Below, one piece after another: positions 27,981-36,847 of a stretch of 43,049 nt of DNA (position 1 is the first letter of the stretch; the number at the start of each line of letters is the position of its first letter). The notes below the pieces were generated by a model. That model searched no databases and was not told the origin of the DNA. It saw nothing but the letters and a program-made list of their open reading frames with translations. The stretch lies in assembly GCA_012719075.1 (NCBI GenBank), contig JAAYBB010000038.1:1-43049 (forward strand), in the 5' to 3' direction. Origin of the DNA: Clostridiales bacterium. GTDB taxonomy: Bacteria > Bacillota > Clostridia > Oscillospirales > Feifaniaceae. The position numbers and the translations under genes were made by a program.

Positions 27981-30524
27981 ATGGCACAGGAGCATGAGGA
28001 GAAGCTGGAGGCATCGCTGGGGCAGACCAGGCCCTTCGAGGCCCAGCGCCTTTCGACGGAATCGGCGGACCCAATCGAGGGGCCGCCTGCAATAGAGACG
28101 GACAAACCTGAAGCAGAGATGGACACGGGAGACTGGGCGCCGGAGGCGGCCGCGCAGCGGCCGCAGGCACAGCGGCCCCGGCCGGCCAGGATCACGCCGG
28201 TGCGGTCCTTTGTACAGACCTCCTTTGAGGAGCTGGGCAGCGATCCAAAGCCGCCCGCCGAAGGGGAGCGCAAGTTTGTGGTCTCGCTGCCCGAGGAGAT
28301 CTACCAGATCGGCATGCCCAAGGGGCAGGGCGCTCCAAAGCCGGCCGAGGCCGAACGGCCAACGCCGCCCGAGGGGGCGCTGAGCTACGAGGACTTTGTC
28401 CGTCAGTATGACGAGGCCGACGCGGCCGAGGCCGAGCAGCTGTTCGGACAGGCCTTTGAACAGTTTCAGGAGACTTACCAGCACAGCCTGACCGAGCCGC
28501 CCGACGAGCGGCGGTCCTGGACACAGCGCCTGTTTGGACGGCGTCGCGAGGCGGTGCCGGGCCATGGCGACGAGGACTTTGCACCGGTCGACCGCGAGGC
28601 CGATTGGCTGGAGGAGGGACAGGCCGAGCAGGCACAGCTCCGGCTGCAGGAGGTCTTTGAGATGGCGCAGGCGCCCGCCGGGGCGCCCGCGGAGGGGGAC
28701 GGGGCAGCTGGGGCGCCGCAGGATGCGGCGCCGGACGTCGACGACGGGGAGGGCCCGGAGGACGAATTTGACGAGGCCGCCGACGCGCTCGAACAGCGCG
28801 TGCGCCTCTTTGCCCGGCCGGCCGGGGACCGGCCGCCGCAGCACAGCCGGCTGGACGATGTGGCGCCGGACAAGCTGCCCGAGGTTTTGGCCGCGCGGGC
28901 CAAAGCGGCCGACCGGGGCGGACGGCAGGGCCTTGTGCTGATGCTGCTGCAGTTTCTGCCGCTGTTCTGGACGGTGGGGCCGCTGGAGGCCCCCGCCTTT
29001 GTGACGCCCGGCCTGCTGGGCGTCGCCGGGGCGTTGCTGCTGGCGCTGCAGCTGTTGGCCGGGCGGGAGCTGTTCCGCATGGCGGCCGAGGAGCTCGAGG
29101 CGCGCCGCCCCGGCTTTGCCTGTATGGGATTGCTCATCGCCGGGTTGGCCATGCTGCAGGCGCTGTTCTACGGGCGGAACGGCGCACCGGTCTACACGGC
29201 CTACCCGGCCCTGCTCTGCGCCCGCCTGCAGCAAAACCGCCGGGCCGCGCTGCGCAAGGCCCGCATCGACAGCAAGCTGGTCTGCTCCCCGCAGGTCAAG
29301 CGTCTGCCGAGGCAGGCGCTGCAGCGCCAGCAGGGCAGGCGGCAGGAGGCCGAGCTGCGCATCCTCTTCACCGAGCGGCGCGGCGACCTCGAGGGCTTCT
29401 TCACGCAGTCGCTGGCCCCCTCGCCGGCCGCCCGGCTGGCCCCCTTTCTGCTGGGCGCATCCCCCGCGGTCTTTGTGCTGTTCGCACTGCTGAACCGCCG
29501 CGCCCAAACGCCGCTCCCACTGCTGACCGTGGCGCTCGCGGCGCTGTGCGCACTGCTGCCGATCGGGCTGCTCGAGGCCTTTGACAAGCCCTTTTACGCG
29601 CTGTCCGACCAGCTGCGCCGCCGGGGCAGCACGCTGGCCGGCGCGCCGGGCGCCCTCGCGCTCGCCCGCACCGACGAGGTCTTGCTGTCCGACGCCGACC
29701 TCTTTGGGGGCCGGCCGCCGGTGGTGGCCGGGCTTAAGCTCTTCAACGGCTGTTCGGTCGAGGACGCCATGCTGATCACGACCAGTCTTGCGCAGATGCT
29801 GGACCTGCCGCTGCAAAAGGGGCTGCTGGCCATGATTGACCACCGCGACGACCGCCTGATGACGCTGACCGAGGTCAAGCACCTCGAGGGGGCCGGCGTG
29901 CAGGCCTTCATCAACGGCGAGATCGCAGTGCTGGGCACACAGGACTTCCTGCGGCAGCAGGCGATCATCGTCCGCCGCGAAGAGGCTCAGCCGCACGGGC
30001 CGGAGGGGGGCCGGGTGCCGCTCTACCTCGCGGTGGGCGGGCGCCTGGCGGCCTGCTTTACGGTTGATTACGGCATCCCGGCCGCAACCGCCGGGCTGCT
30101 CAAAAAGCTGTGCGGGGCCGGCGTCGGCCTGCTGCTCTGCACGATGGACCCGCTGCTGACCGGGCCGCTGGTCGAACGGCTGGCCGGCCTTGCGCCGGGC
30201 AGCGTGCGCACGCTGACCTTCCGGGCGAGGCAGGAGCTCGAGGCCGCGGCCGAGGCCGGGCAGCCGCTCATGGGCGCCGCGGGCAGCGCCAACCCGCTCT
30301 GCCTGGCCCGGCTGGTGCTGGGCGCGCTCTGCCTGCAGAGCGCCTCGCGGCTGGGCATTGCGGTCTCGCTGCTGGCGGTTGCGGCCGGCACCGCGGCGGC
30401 CGCCGTGCTGATCGGCGTGGGGGTCTTTGCGGTGGGCAGCCTGACCTCGCTTCTGCTGTTTCAACTGGCCTGGCTGCTGCCGGTCTGGTGCGTCGGCTTT
30501 GCGGCCGGCCGGATTTTTCAGTAG
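27981..30524 (+). CDS. P-type-ATPase-like membrane pseudoenzyme
   Basis: The 847-residue protein starts with a ~310-residue acidic, Pro/Ala/Glu-rich cytoplasmic region of low complexity, then has paired membrane helices at ~315-400, ~490-535 and at the C-terminus (~775-845). Between the last two lies a region laid out like a P-type ATPase soluble core: GALALARTDEVLLSDADLF where DKTGT is expected, GAGVQAFINGEIAVLGTQDFL like the nucleotide-domain entry, LLCTMDPLLTGPLVERLAGL where TGDN is expected, and MGAAGSANPLCLARL where GDGxND is expected. The phosphorylated Asp and the hinge Asp residues are gone, so ion pumping is not expected. The function is unknown. It precedes spoIID by 78 bp. Confidence 0.7.
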   Translation: MAQEHEEKLEASLGQTRPFEAQRLSTESADPIEGPPAIETDKPEAEMDTGDWAPEAAAQRPQAQRPRPARITPVRSFVQTSFEELGSDPKPPAEGERKFVVSLPEEIYQIGMPKGQGAPKPAEAERPTPPEGALSYEDFVRQYDEADAAEAEQLFGQAFEQFQETYQHSLTEPPDERRSWTQRLFGRRREAVPGHGDEDFAPVDREADWLEEGQAEQAQLRLQEVFEMAQAPAGAPAEGDGAAGAPQDAAPDVDDGEGPEDEFDEAADALEQRVRLFARPAGDRPPQHSRLDDVAPDKLPEVLAARAKAADRGGRQGLVLMLLQFLPLFWTVGPLEAPAFVTPGLLGVAGALLLALQLLAGRELFRMAAEELEARRPGFACMGLLIAGLAMLQALFYGRNGAPVYTAYPALLCARLQQNRRAALRKARIDSKLVCSPQVKRLPRQALQRQQGRRQEAELRILFTERRGDLEGFFTQSLAPSPAARLAPFLLGASPAVFVLFALLNRRAQTPLPLLTVALAALCALLPIGLLEAFDKPFYALSDQLRRRGSTLAGAPGALALARTDEVLLSDADLFGGRPPVVAGLKLFNGCSVEDAMLITTSLAQMLDLPLQKGLLAMIDHRDDRLMTLTEVKHLEGAGVQAFINGEIAVLGTQDFLRQQAIIVRREEAQPHGPEGGRVPLYLAVGGRLAACFTVDYGIPAATAGLLKKLCGAGVGLLLCTMDPLLTGPLVERLAGLAPGSVRTLTFRARQELEAAAEAGQPLMGAAGSANPLCLARLVLGALCLQSASRLGIAVSLLAVAAGTAAAAVLIGVGVFAVGSLTSLLLFQLAWLLPVWCVGFAAGRIFQ

Positions 30525-30602
30525 GGATTTGCCTGTTTACAGGTGTGGAGCAAGAGATAGAGATAGATAGCACATCCATCAAGGCTTGAGGGGTGAAGGT
30601 CA

Positions 30603-32237
30603 ATGATCAAACGGGCGGCCGCCGCCATGGGCTCGGCGCTGTTGATAGGTCTGTGCGCCCTGCAGGCACAGGCGGCCCACAGGACCGACGATGCACTGAT
30701 CCGCGTGGGGCTGTCCTACGGCAGCGGCCCGGTGGCGGCCGTCAACGCGCTGGCCGACGCCGGCTATGAGCTCGGCTACTATGACGGGGAGAACTTTGTC
30801 GCCGTGGGGCAGATTGCCAACCGCTACGTGAGCTTCTGCAAGGACGCGCTGCTGTCTGTCGACGGCCGCACGGTCAGCGAAGGCGGGGCAGGGCAGCCCA
30901 TCAAGCCCTATCACCTCGAGGTGGACTGCGCCTTCGCCACACAGCAGGAGGCCGAGGACTTCATCGCGCAGCTGCGCGCCGGGGGCTACGTGGGCGAGGC
31001 CTTCCCGGCCAGCATCGACGGCGTCCACCGCGTGCGCATCGAGATGTACTCCCAGTCCGGCTACGCGGCGGACGACGCCGCGCGCATCGAGCAGTACACG
31101 CAGGGCCACGCCGTCCGAGTGGTGGGCGAAGATGCTGCCACCATCACGGTCATCGACCTGAACAACCTCGCGATCGCCTACGAGCTCCGCCCGCCCGACG
31201 GCCTCTGGCCGGCCGCGCGCGCGGCGGACGGCGGCGCCGTCAAAAACGGGCTGTACTACTACAACGGGGCCTTTGAGCTGCGCAGGCTGAGCGGCGGCGA
31301 CATCACCTTCATCAACGTCGTGACCCTCTTTGACTACCTCAAGGGGGTGCTGCCCTACGAGATGGACGGCGCCTGGCCGCTTGAGGCCCTCAAGGCGCAG
31401 GCCGTCTGCGCCCGCTCCTATGTGCTGTTCAACCTCGGCAAGCACAGGGACTACGACATCTGCAACGCGGTGCACTGCCAGGTCTATTACGGCACCGAGA
31501 AGGAGAACGAAGCGGTGCGCAGCGCGGTAGAGGAGACCCGCAACCAGGTCCTCTGCTACGACGGCAAGCTGATCAGCACCTTTTACTTCTCCTCCTCGGG
31601 CGGCTACACCGAGTCGAGCGAAAACGCCTGGGGCGGCGCCGGCTACCCCTACTACGCGGCGGTGCCCGACCCCTACGAGGACCCCGCGGCCATCACCACC
31701 TTCAGCAAGACGCTGACGGCCGGCGAGCTGACCGCGCTGCTGAACGGCATGGGGGTCGACATCGGGCCGGTGACCGACTGCTACGTCTCAAAATACACCG
31801 AGCCGGCCGGCAACGTCTACGAGGTGACCTTTGTGGGGAGCGCCGGCAGGACCCACAGCATTGCAAGGACCGACAACGTGCGCATCAAGCTGAACAGCCT
31901 TGTCAGAAGCCCGCGGTTTCAGATCACCTCGGGGCAGCTCCGCCTTGTGGCCAACAGCGGCGAGGCGCTGGGCGGCGACCTGCGGGCCATCGACGGCGAG
32001 GGCCGCGTCTCGCGGCTGCCCGCGCTGCCCAAGATCCTCACGGCCGCCGGGCTGACCGAGCCCGAACCGGTTGAATCCGACGGCACCTTCACTTTTGCGG
32101 GCGCCGGATTTGGGCACAATGTCGGCATGAGCCAGTATGGCGCCAAGGGCATGGCCGAGGCCGGCAAGACCTGCCGCGAAATCCTCTTGCACTACTTCAC
32201 GGGCGTGGAGATCCACCGCACCGACGAGATGGGGTAA
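30603..32237 (+). CDS. spoIID: Stage II sporulation protein D (SpoIID)
   Basis: The 544-residue exported protein has an N-terminal signal (ALLIGLCALQAQA), an extra ~200-residue N-terminal region with a SPOR-like stretch (YHLEVDCAFATQQEAEDFIAQLRAGG cut here to its core EDFIAQL), and a C-terminal SpoIID/LytB lytic transglycosylase domain: YLKGVLPYEMDGAWPLEAL with the catalytic Glu, AQAVCARSY, YFSSSGGYTESSENAWGG and GFGHNVGMSQYGAKGMA. In engulfment SpoIID cuts denuded glycan strands with SpoIIP and SpoIIM. It is longer than the Bacillus protein (~340). Its stop is one base before the queA start. Confidence 0.9.
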   Translation: MIKRAAAAMGSALLIGLCALQAQAAHRTDDALIRVGLSYGSGPVAAVNALADAGYELGYYDGENFVAVGQIANRYVSFCKDALLSVDGRTVSEGGAGQPIKPYHLEVDCAFATQQEAEDFIAQLRAGGYVGEAFPASIDGVHRVRIEMYSQSGYAADDAARIEQYTQGHAVRVVGEDAATITVIDLNNLAIAYELRPPDGLWPAARAADGGAVKNGLYYYNGAFELRRLSGGDITFINVVTLFDYLKGVLPYEMDGAWPLEALKAQAVCARSYVLFNLGKHRDYDICNAVHCQVYYGTEKENEAVRSAVEETRNQVLCYDGKLISTFYFSSSGGYTESSENAWGGAGYPYYAAVPDPYEDPAAITTFSKTLTAGELTALLNGMGVDIGPVTDCYVSKYTEPAGNVYEVTFVGSAGRTHSIARTDNVRIKLNSLVRSPRFQITSGQLRLVANSGEALGGDLRAIDGEGRVSRLPALPKILTAAGLTEPEPVESDGTFTFAGAGFGHNVGMSQYGAKGMAEAGKTCREILLHYFTGVEIHRTDEMG

Positions 32238-32238
32238 T

Positions 32239-33261
32239 ATGCTGAAGACGAGCGATTTCTTTTACGAGCTCCCCGAGGAGCTCATCGCCCAGACGCCGCT
32301 GCCGCAGCGCGACGCCTCGCGGCTGCTGGTGCTGGACCGGGCGGCGGACACCCTGCGGCACCGGCGCTTTCCAGACGTGCTCGAGGAGCTCTCGCCCGGC
32401 GACCTGCTGGTACTCAACAACTCCCGCGTGATCCCGGCCCGCCTGTTCGGCCGCCGAGAGGGCGCCGGCGCCGCGATTGAGGTGCTGCTGCTGCGGGCGC
32501 GGGAGCCCCTGCTGTGGGAGGTGCTGGTCCGCCCCGGGCGCAGGGCGGGCCCCGGCGCCGAGCTCTGGTTTGAGGAGGGCCTGCGCTGCCGCATCGAGCA
32601 GAGCCTCGAGGACGGGGTGCGGCTGGCCCGCTTTTGCTGCGAGGGGGACTTCCTTGCGCTGCTCGACCGCATCGGCCGCATGCCGCTGCCCCCCTATATC
32701 AGGCAGGAGCTGCGCGAAAACGAGCGCTACCAGACCGTCTACGCCACCGAGACCGGCTCGGCCGCGGCCCCGACGGCCGGCCTGCACTTCACGCCCGCGC
32801 TGCTGGAGCAGGCGCAGGCGCGGGGCATCGGCGTGGCAACCCTGACGCTGCACGTGGGGCTGGGCACCTTCCGGCCGGTCAGGGAGCGGGAGGTCGCGGC
32901 CCACCACATGCACAGCGAGTGGTGCTCGGTCCCCGAACAGACGGCCCAGGCCGTCAACGAGACTAGGCGTCGTGGCGGCCGCGTCGTGGCGGTCGGCACC
33001 ACGAGCTGCCGCACGCTCGAGTCCATGTGCGAGGGCGGCCGGCTGCTGGCCGGCAGCCGCGACACCGGCATCTTCATCTACCCGCCCTACACGTTTCAAC
33101 TGGTGGACGCGCTGATCACCAACTTCCACCTGCCCGAGTCGACGCTGCTGATGCTGGTGTCGGCGCTGGCCGGGCGGGAGCGCATCCTCGCGGCCTACCG
33201 CGAGGCGGTGGCGCAGCGCTACCGGTTTTTCTCGTTTGGGGACGCCATGCTGATCCTGTAA
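32239..33261 (+). CDS. queA: S-adenosylmethionine:tRNA ribosyltransferase-isomerase (QueA)
   Basis: The 340-residue enzyme transfers and rearranges the ribose of SAM onto preQ1 in tRNA to give epoxyqueuosine. Motifs: FFYELPEELIAQTPLPQRDASRL at the N-terminus, LLVLNNSRVIPARLFG, GRMPLPPYI, YATETGSAAAPTAGLHFT, LHVGLGTFRPV, HHMHSEW and TNFHLPESTLLML. Length is normal. ATG 32239 begins one base after the spoIID stop; the ribosome binding site would lie in the end of spoIID. It is directly followed by tgt, its pathway partner. Confidence 0.96.
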   Translation: MLKTSDFFYELPEELIAQTPLPQRDASRLLVLDRAADTLRHRRFPDVLEELSPGDLLVLNNSRVIPARLFGRREGAGAAIEVLLLRAREPLLWEVLVRPGRRAGPGAELWFEEGLRCRIEQSLEDGVRLARFCCEGDFLALLDRIGRMPLPPYIRQELRENERYQTVYATETGSAAAPTAGLHFTPALLEQAQARGIGVATLTLHVGLGTFRPVREREVAAHHMHSEWCSVPEQTAQAVNETRRRGGRVVAVGTTSCRTLESMCEGGRLLAGSRDTGIFIYPPYTFQLVDALITNFHLPESTLLMLVSALAGRERILAAYREAVAQRYRFFSFGDAMLIL

Positions 33262-33283
33262 ATTGCCAGTATCCGGAGGGGCC

Positions 33284-34405
33284 ATGTTTACGCTGCAAAG
33301 CCGGCAGGGCACCGCCCGCCGGGGCCGCCTTGAGACGGTCCACGGCCGGGTGGAGACGCCCGCCTTTATGAACGTCGCCACCGCCGCCGCGATCAAGGGG
33401 GCGGTGTCGGCCGACGACCTTACGCACATCGGCTGTCAGGTGGCGCTGTGCAACACCTACCACCTGCACCTGCGCCCCGGCGAGCAGGTGGTCGAGGCGA
33501 TGGGCGGCCTGCGTACCTTCATGGGCTGGCCGGGCCCCACGCTGACCGACAGCGGCGGCTTTCAGGTCTTTTCGCTGGCCAAGCTGCGCCGCATCGAGGA
33601 GCAGGGGGTGACCTTTGCCTCCCACATCGACGGGCGCCGCATCTTCATGGGTCCCGAACAGAGCATGCAGATTCAGGCGGCGCTGGGCTCGACCATCGCC
33701 ATGGCCTTTGACGAGTGCGTTGAAAACCCCTCGCCGCGCGACTACGTGCTGGCCTCCTGCGCCCGCACCACGCGCTGGGCCGAGCGCAGCCGGGCCGAGC
33801 TGGACCGCCAGAACGCGCAGCGGGGCGCCGGACAGCTGCTGTTCGGCATCAACCAGGGCGGCACCTATGCCGACATCCGCGTCGACCACATGAGGCGCCT
33901 GGCCGAGCTGCCCTTTGACGGCTATGCCATCGGCGGGCTGGCGGTCGGGGAGCCGGCCGAGGTCATGTACGAGATCATCGAGGCCGTGGAGCCCCACATG
34001 CCGCAGGCGCTGCCCCGCTACCTGATGGGGGTGGGGACGCCGGACAACCTCCTCGAGGCGGTGCGCCGCGGCGTCGACCTGTTTGACTGCGTCATGCCCA
34101 GCCGCAACGCGCGGCACGGGCACCTGCACACGCGGGCCGGCGTCATCAACCTCAACAACGAGAAGTACGCCACCGACCGGGACCCCATCGAGCCGACCTG
34201 CGCCTGCCCAACCTGCCGGCGCTACTCGCGGGGCTACCTGCGGCACCTGTTCAAGGCCGGCGAGCTGCTGGCCATGCGCCTTTCGGTGCTGCACAACCTG
34301 TGGTTTTACAACCAGCTGATGGCCGAGATCCGGCAGGCCATCGAGCAGGGCGACTTTGAAGACTACTACCGGCGGCACGTACAGGTGCTCAGCCGGCGCA
34401 TCTGA
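33284..34405 (+). CDS. tgt: tRNA-guanine transglycosylase (Tgt)
   Basis: The 373-residue enzyme exchanges guanine-34 for preQ1 in tRNAs with GUN anticodons. Visible are VATPAFMNVATAAA-like start (ETPAFMNVATAA), NTYHLHLRPG, the catalytic Asp region LTDSGGFQVFSL, GSTIAMAFDEC, GGLAVGEP, MGVGTPDNLLEAV, the second Asp in GVDLFDCVMPSRNARHG, and the zinc site CACPTCRRYSRGYLRHL with a later His. ATG 33284 follows GGAGGGG. It follows queA by 22 bp. Confidence 0.97.
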   Translation: MFTLQSRQGTARRGRLETVHGRVETPAFMNVATAAAIKGAVSADDLTHIGCQVALCNTYHLHLRPGEQVVEAMGGLRTFMGWPGPTLTDSGGFQVFSLAKLRRIEEQGVTFASHIDGRRIFMGPEQSMQIQAALGSTIAMAFDECVENPSPRDYVLASCARTTRWAERSRAELDRQNAQRGAGQLLFGINQGGTYADIRVDHMRRLAELPFDGYAIGGLAVGEPAEVMYEIIEAVEPHMPQALPRYLMGVGTPDNLLEAVRRGVDLFDCVMPSRNARHGHLHTRAGVINLNNEKYATDRDPIEPTCACPTCRRYSRGYLRHLFKAGELLAMRLSVLHNLWFYNQLMAEIRQAIEQGDFEDYYRRHVQVLSRRI

Positions 34406-34424
34406 GCCGAAAGGGGGAGGCGGG

Positions 34425-35165
34425 ATGGAGTACGACGTGCTGTCGGCCTTTTACGACCGGCTGGTCAACGCCGACTATGCGGCGCTCTACGCCTATTATC
34501 GGGCCATTTGGGCGCGCTACGGCTGCAGCCCCGAGGTCGTGCTGGACCTCGGCTGCGGCACCGGCAACCTGCTGCCCCACCTCGAGCAGGCACACCAGGT
34601 CATCGGCGTGGACATCTCGGCCGAGATGCTGAGCGCCGCGCGCGAGAAGGCCGCGCCCGAAACCCTGCTGCTGCAGCAGGACATGCGGGCGCTCGACCTC
34701 TACGGCACCGTGGACGCCGCAGTCTGCGCACTGGACGGCATCAACGCGCTCGAGGACGGGCAGGCCGTGCTCGAGACCCTCTCGCGGGTCAACCTGTTTT
34801 TGTCAAAGGGCGGGCTGTTTGTCTTTGACGTCAACACGCCCTACAAGTTTAGGCAGGTGCTGGACGGCGCCGCCTTTGTCTACGACACCGAGGAGGTCTA
34901 CTGCGTCTGGCAGAGTGCGCTGCAGGGCAAAAGCTGCGCCTTTTGGCTCGACTTCTTTGTGCCGGATGGCCGCGGCCGCTACGAGCGGCGGCAGGAGGCG
35001 CTGGAGCAGCGGGTCTACGAGCTCGAAGAGCTCGAGCAGTTGGTGGCGCGCAGCGGGCTGGAGCTGCTGGCGGTGCTGGGCGATCACAGCCTGGAGCCGC
35101 CCGGCCCGCAGGAGCAGCGGGTGTTCTTTGTGACCCGCAAGGGCAGGGACGCGCCGAACCAGTAA
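34425..35165 (+). CDS. Class I SAM-dependent methyltransferase
   Basis: The 246-residue protein has a Rossmann methyltransferase core with motif I VVLDLGCGTGNLLPHL near residue 37, the acidic loop VIGVDISAEML, LLLQQDMRALDL, and a C-terminal beta-rich part (VYCVWQSALQGKSCAFWLDFF). The N-terminus YDVLSAFYDRLV is common in a Firmicutes group of unknown substrate. A GGGGGAGG site precedes ATG 34425. It ends the spoIID-queA-tgt cluster; downstream is the hairpin array. The acceptor is unknown. Confidence 0.85.
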   Translation: MEYDVLSAFYDRLVNADYAALYAYYRAIWARYGCSPEVVLDLGCGTGNLLPHLEQAHQVIGVDISAEMLSAAREKAAPETLLLQQDMRALDLYGTVDAAVCALDGINALEDGQAVLETLSRVNLFLSKGGLFVFDVNTPYKFRQVLDGAAFVYDTEEVYCVWQSALQGKSCAFWLDFFVPDGRGRYERRQEALEQRVYELEELEQLVARSGLELLAVLGDHSLEPPGPQEQRVFFVTRKGRDAPNQ

Positions 35166-35170
35166 ACAGA

Positions 35171-35755
35171 GTTTAGGGGGGATTCCATCCCCCCGAAATA
35201 CGAGCATCGAACCCTGCCGGGTTCTCGCTCGATACCCCCCTCGCGTGCGCACGGCGCACGCGGTCGCCGGCGAACTGCGCCGGCGGGCCCTGGGTGCCCT
35301 TCGGCGAAGTGAATTCGCCTTCGGGCGGATTGAGGTCTAGGGGGTACCCGTACCCCCTAGATACGCGGCTTGCGCCGCGATACCCCCGGCAAACGAGCCA
35401 AGGTTTTGGCTCGTTTGGGCACCCGCCATCAGGCGGGATGCCTTAGTGGTGTCCTTCAAATAAGTGCGCTTATTTGAAGGACGGATTTAGGTCCAGGGGG
35501 GATTCCATCCCCCCTAAATACGAGCATCGAACCCGGCAGGGTTCTCGCTCGATACCCCCCTCGCGTTCGCACGGCGCACGCGGTCGCCGGCGAACTGCGC
35601 CGGCGGGTCGAGGTGCCCTTCGGCGAAGTGAATTCGCCTTCGGGCGGATTTATATTCCCCCTGGATACGGGCGCTAACGCGCCCGATACCCCCGGCAAAC
35701 GAGCCAGGGTTTTGGCTCGTTTGGGCACCCGCCATCAGGCGGGATGCCTCGGCCG
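35171..35755. repeat. Duplicated array of perfect hairpins, non-coding
   Basis: A block of about 300 bp is present twice (offset 320 bp at the left end, 306 bp at the right). Each block is a chain of palindromes with almost no spacer. Copy 1 holds: GGGGGGAT/ATCCCCCC (35176-35194); CGAGC and GAACCC with GGGTTC and GCTCG (35201-35231); GCGTGCGC/GCGCACGC (35243-35261); CGCCGGCG/CGCCGGCG (35265-35285); GGCGAA/TTCGCC inside GCCC/GGGC; TCTAGGGGGTAC/GTACCCCCTAGA (35336-35361); CGCGGC/GCCGCG; AACGAGCCAA/TTGGCTCGTT (35391-35414); CCCGCC/GGCGGG; and a 14-bp stem at 35451-35482. Linkers such as GATACCCCC recur. No credible ORF is present. Confidence 0.85.
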
Positions 35756-35930
35756 GGCTGCAGCCTTGCTATTTCAATGAATTTCGGGAAAACTTCTACG
35801 ATGCCGGCCGCCTGAGGAGCCTGGGCGACGGCCTGGACAAGTACGACTTTAACGCGGATCAATTTCCCCATGCCCTTGAGCCTGAAGGCCACGGTCTACA
35901 ACGGCTGAGGCAGGGGATCGAAAAACAGGA
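35756..35930 (+). other. Spacer between hairpin array and hslO, possible gene remnant
   Basis: One forward frame is open through this stretch (YFNEFRENFYDAGRLRSLGD, then DGLDKYDFNADQFPHALEPE) and reads like protein, but it has no start or ribosome binding site and merges into the hslO shadow. It may be the 3' remnant of a gene disrupted by the array. I recognise no family. Confidence 0.25.
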
Positions 35931-35947
35931 AGGTGCGATTTTCTCCC

Positions 35948-36847
35948 ATGGACAACTTTGTCAAGCTGCTCTCCGCCAACGGCTTTGTGCACGCCATGGC
36001 GCTGGACTCCACGGCCATTTGCGAGCAGGCGCGGCGCATCCACGACACCACGCCGGTCATGTCGGCGGCGCTGGGGCGCACGCTGACCGCCGCCTCGCTG
36101 CTGGGCTGCCGGCTCAAGGAGGCGCAGCACACGCTGACGCTGCAGATCAAGGGCGACGGGCCGGCCGGGCTGCTGCTGGCCGTGTCGGACGCCGCCGGAC
36201 AGGTGCGCGGCGCCCTGCACAACCCGCATGTCGAGCTGCCGCTGAACGCCGCGGGCAAGCTCGACGTGGGCGGCGCCGTCGGCAGGGAGGGCTACGTCAG
36301 CGTCATCAAGGACCTGCGGCTCAAGGAGCCCTATATCGGGCGCACCCCCATCGTGTCGGGCGAGATCGCGCAGGACATCACCCACTACCTCGCGGTCAGC
36401 GAGCAGACGCCGGCCGCCGTGGCGCTCGGGGTGCTGGTCGACCGCGACTGGAGCGTCAGGCGGGCGGGCGGCTTTCTCGTGGAGCTGCTGCCGGGGGCCG
36501 ACGAGGAGACCGTCGCGGCGCTGGAGCGCGCGCTTGCGGACATCCGGCCGGTGACCGAACTGCTGGAGGCGGGGGACACGCCCGAGGACATCCTGCGCCG
36601 GCTGCTGGCGGAGTTTGAGGTCACGGTGCTGGAGCGCGGCGAAAAGCGCTATGTCTGCCCCTGCTCAAAGGCGCGGGTGGAGCAGGTGCTGCTCTCGCTC
36701 GGGCACAGCGAGCTGGCCCGCCTGGCCGCCGAGCAGCCGGTCACCGAGGTGGGCTGCCAGTTCTGCACCAACAAGTATACTTTTACGGACGAGGAGCTGC
36801 GGGCACTGCTGCACTCGGCGACTGAGCCGGCACAGGACGACGATTGA
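35948..36847 (+). CDS. hslO: Hsp33 redox-regulated chaperone (HslO)
   Basis: The 299-residue holdase is activated when oxidation releases zinc from four C-terminal cysteines. The N-terminal domain shows MDNFVKLLSANGFVHAMAL, TAASLLGCRLKEAQHTLTLQIKGDGPAG-like core (LQIKGDGPAG) and GYVSVIKDLRLKEPYIG. The switch motif is complete: VCPCSKARVEQVL and VGCQFCTNKYTF (CxC and CxxC). ATG 35948 fits the family start, though the GGAAGG site is far (15 bases); an in-frame GTG at 35933 is the alternative. The last codons overlap the first 49-bp tandem repeat. Confidence 0.94.
   Translation: MDNFVKLLSANGFVHAMALDSTAICEQARRIHDTTPVMSAALGRTLTAASLLGCRLKEAQHTLTLQIKGDGPAGLLLAVSDAAGQVRGALHNPHVELPLNAAGKLDVGGAVGREGYVSVIKDLRLKEPYIGRTPIVSGEIAQDITHYLAVSEQTPAAVALGVLVDRDWSVRRAGGFLVELLPGADEETVAALERALADIRPVTELLEAGDTPEDILRRLLAEFEVTVLERGEKRYVCPCSKARVEQVLLSLGHSELARLAAEQPVTEVGCQFCTNKYTFTDEELRALLHSATEPAQDDD

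Noticed and set aside
27699-30464. Very long minus-strand ORF (921 codons) opposite rlmB and the P-type-ATPase-like gene
   Set aside because: Arg/Gln/Gly-rich composition typical of antisense reading in GC-rich genes; no family motifs or ribosome binding site; the plus-strand genes have clear domains.
35474-35735. Short ORFs on both strands in the hairpin array
   Set aside because: They arise from palindromic GC-rich repeats and have no start signals or recognisable protein features.
35171-35755. CRISPR array
   Set aside because: Two large imperfect copies made of different palindromes, not uniform repeats with unique spacers; no cas genes in the window.
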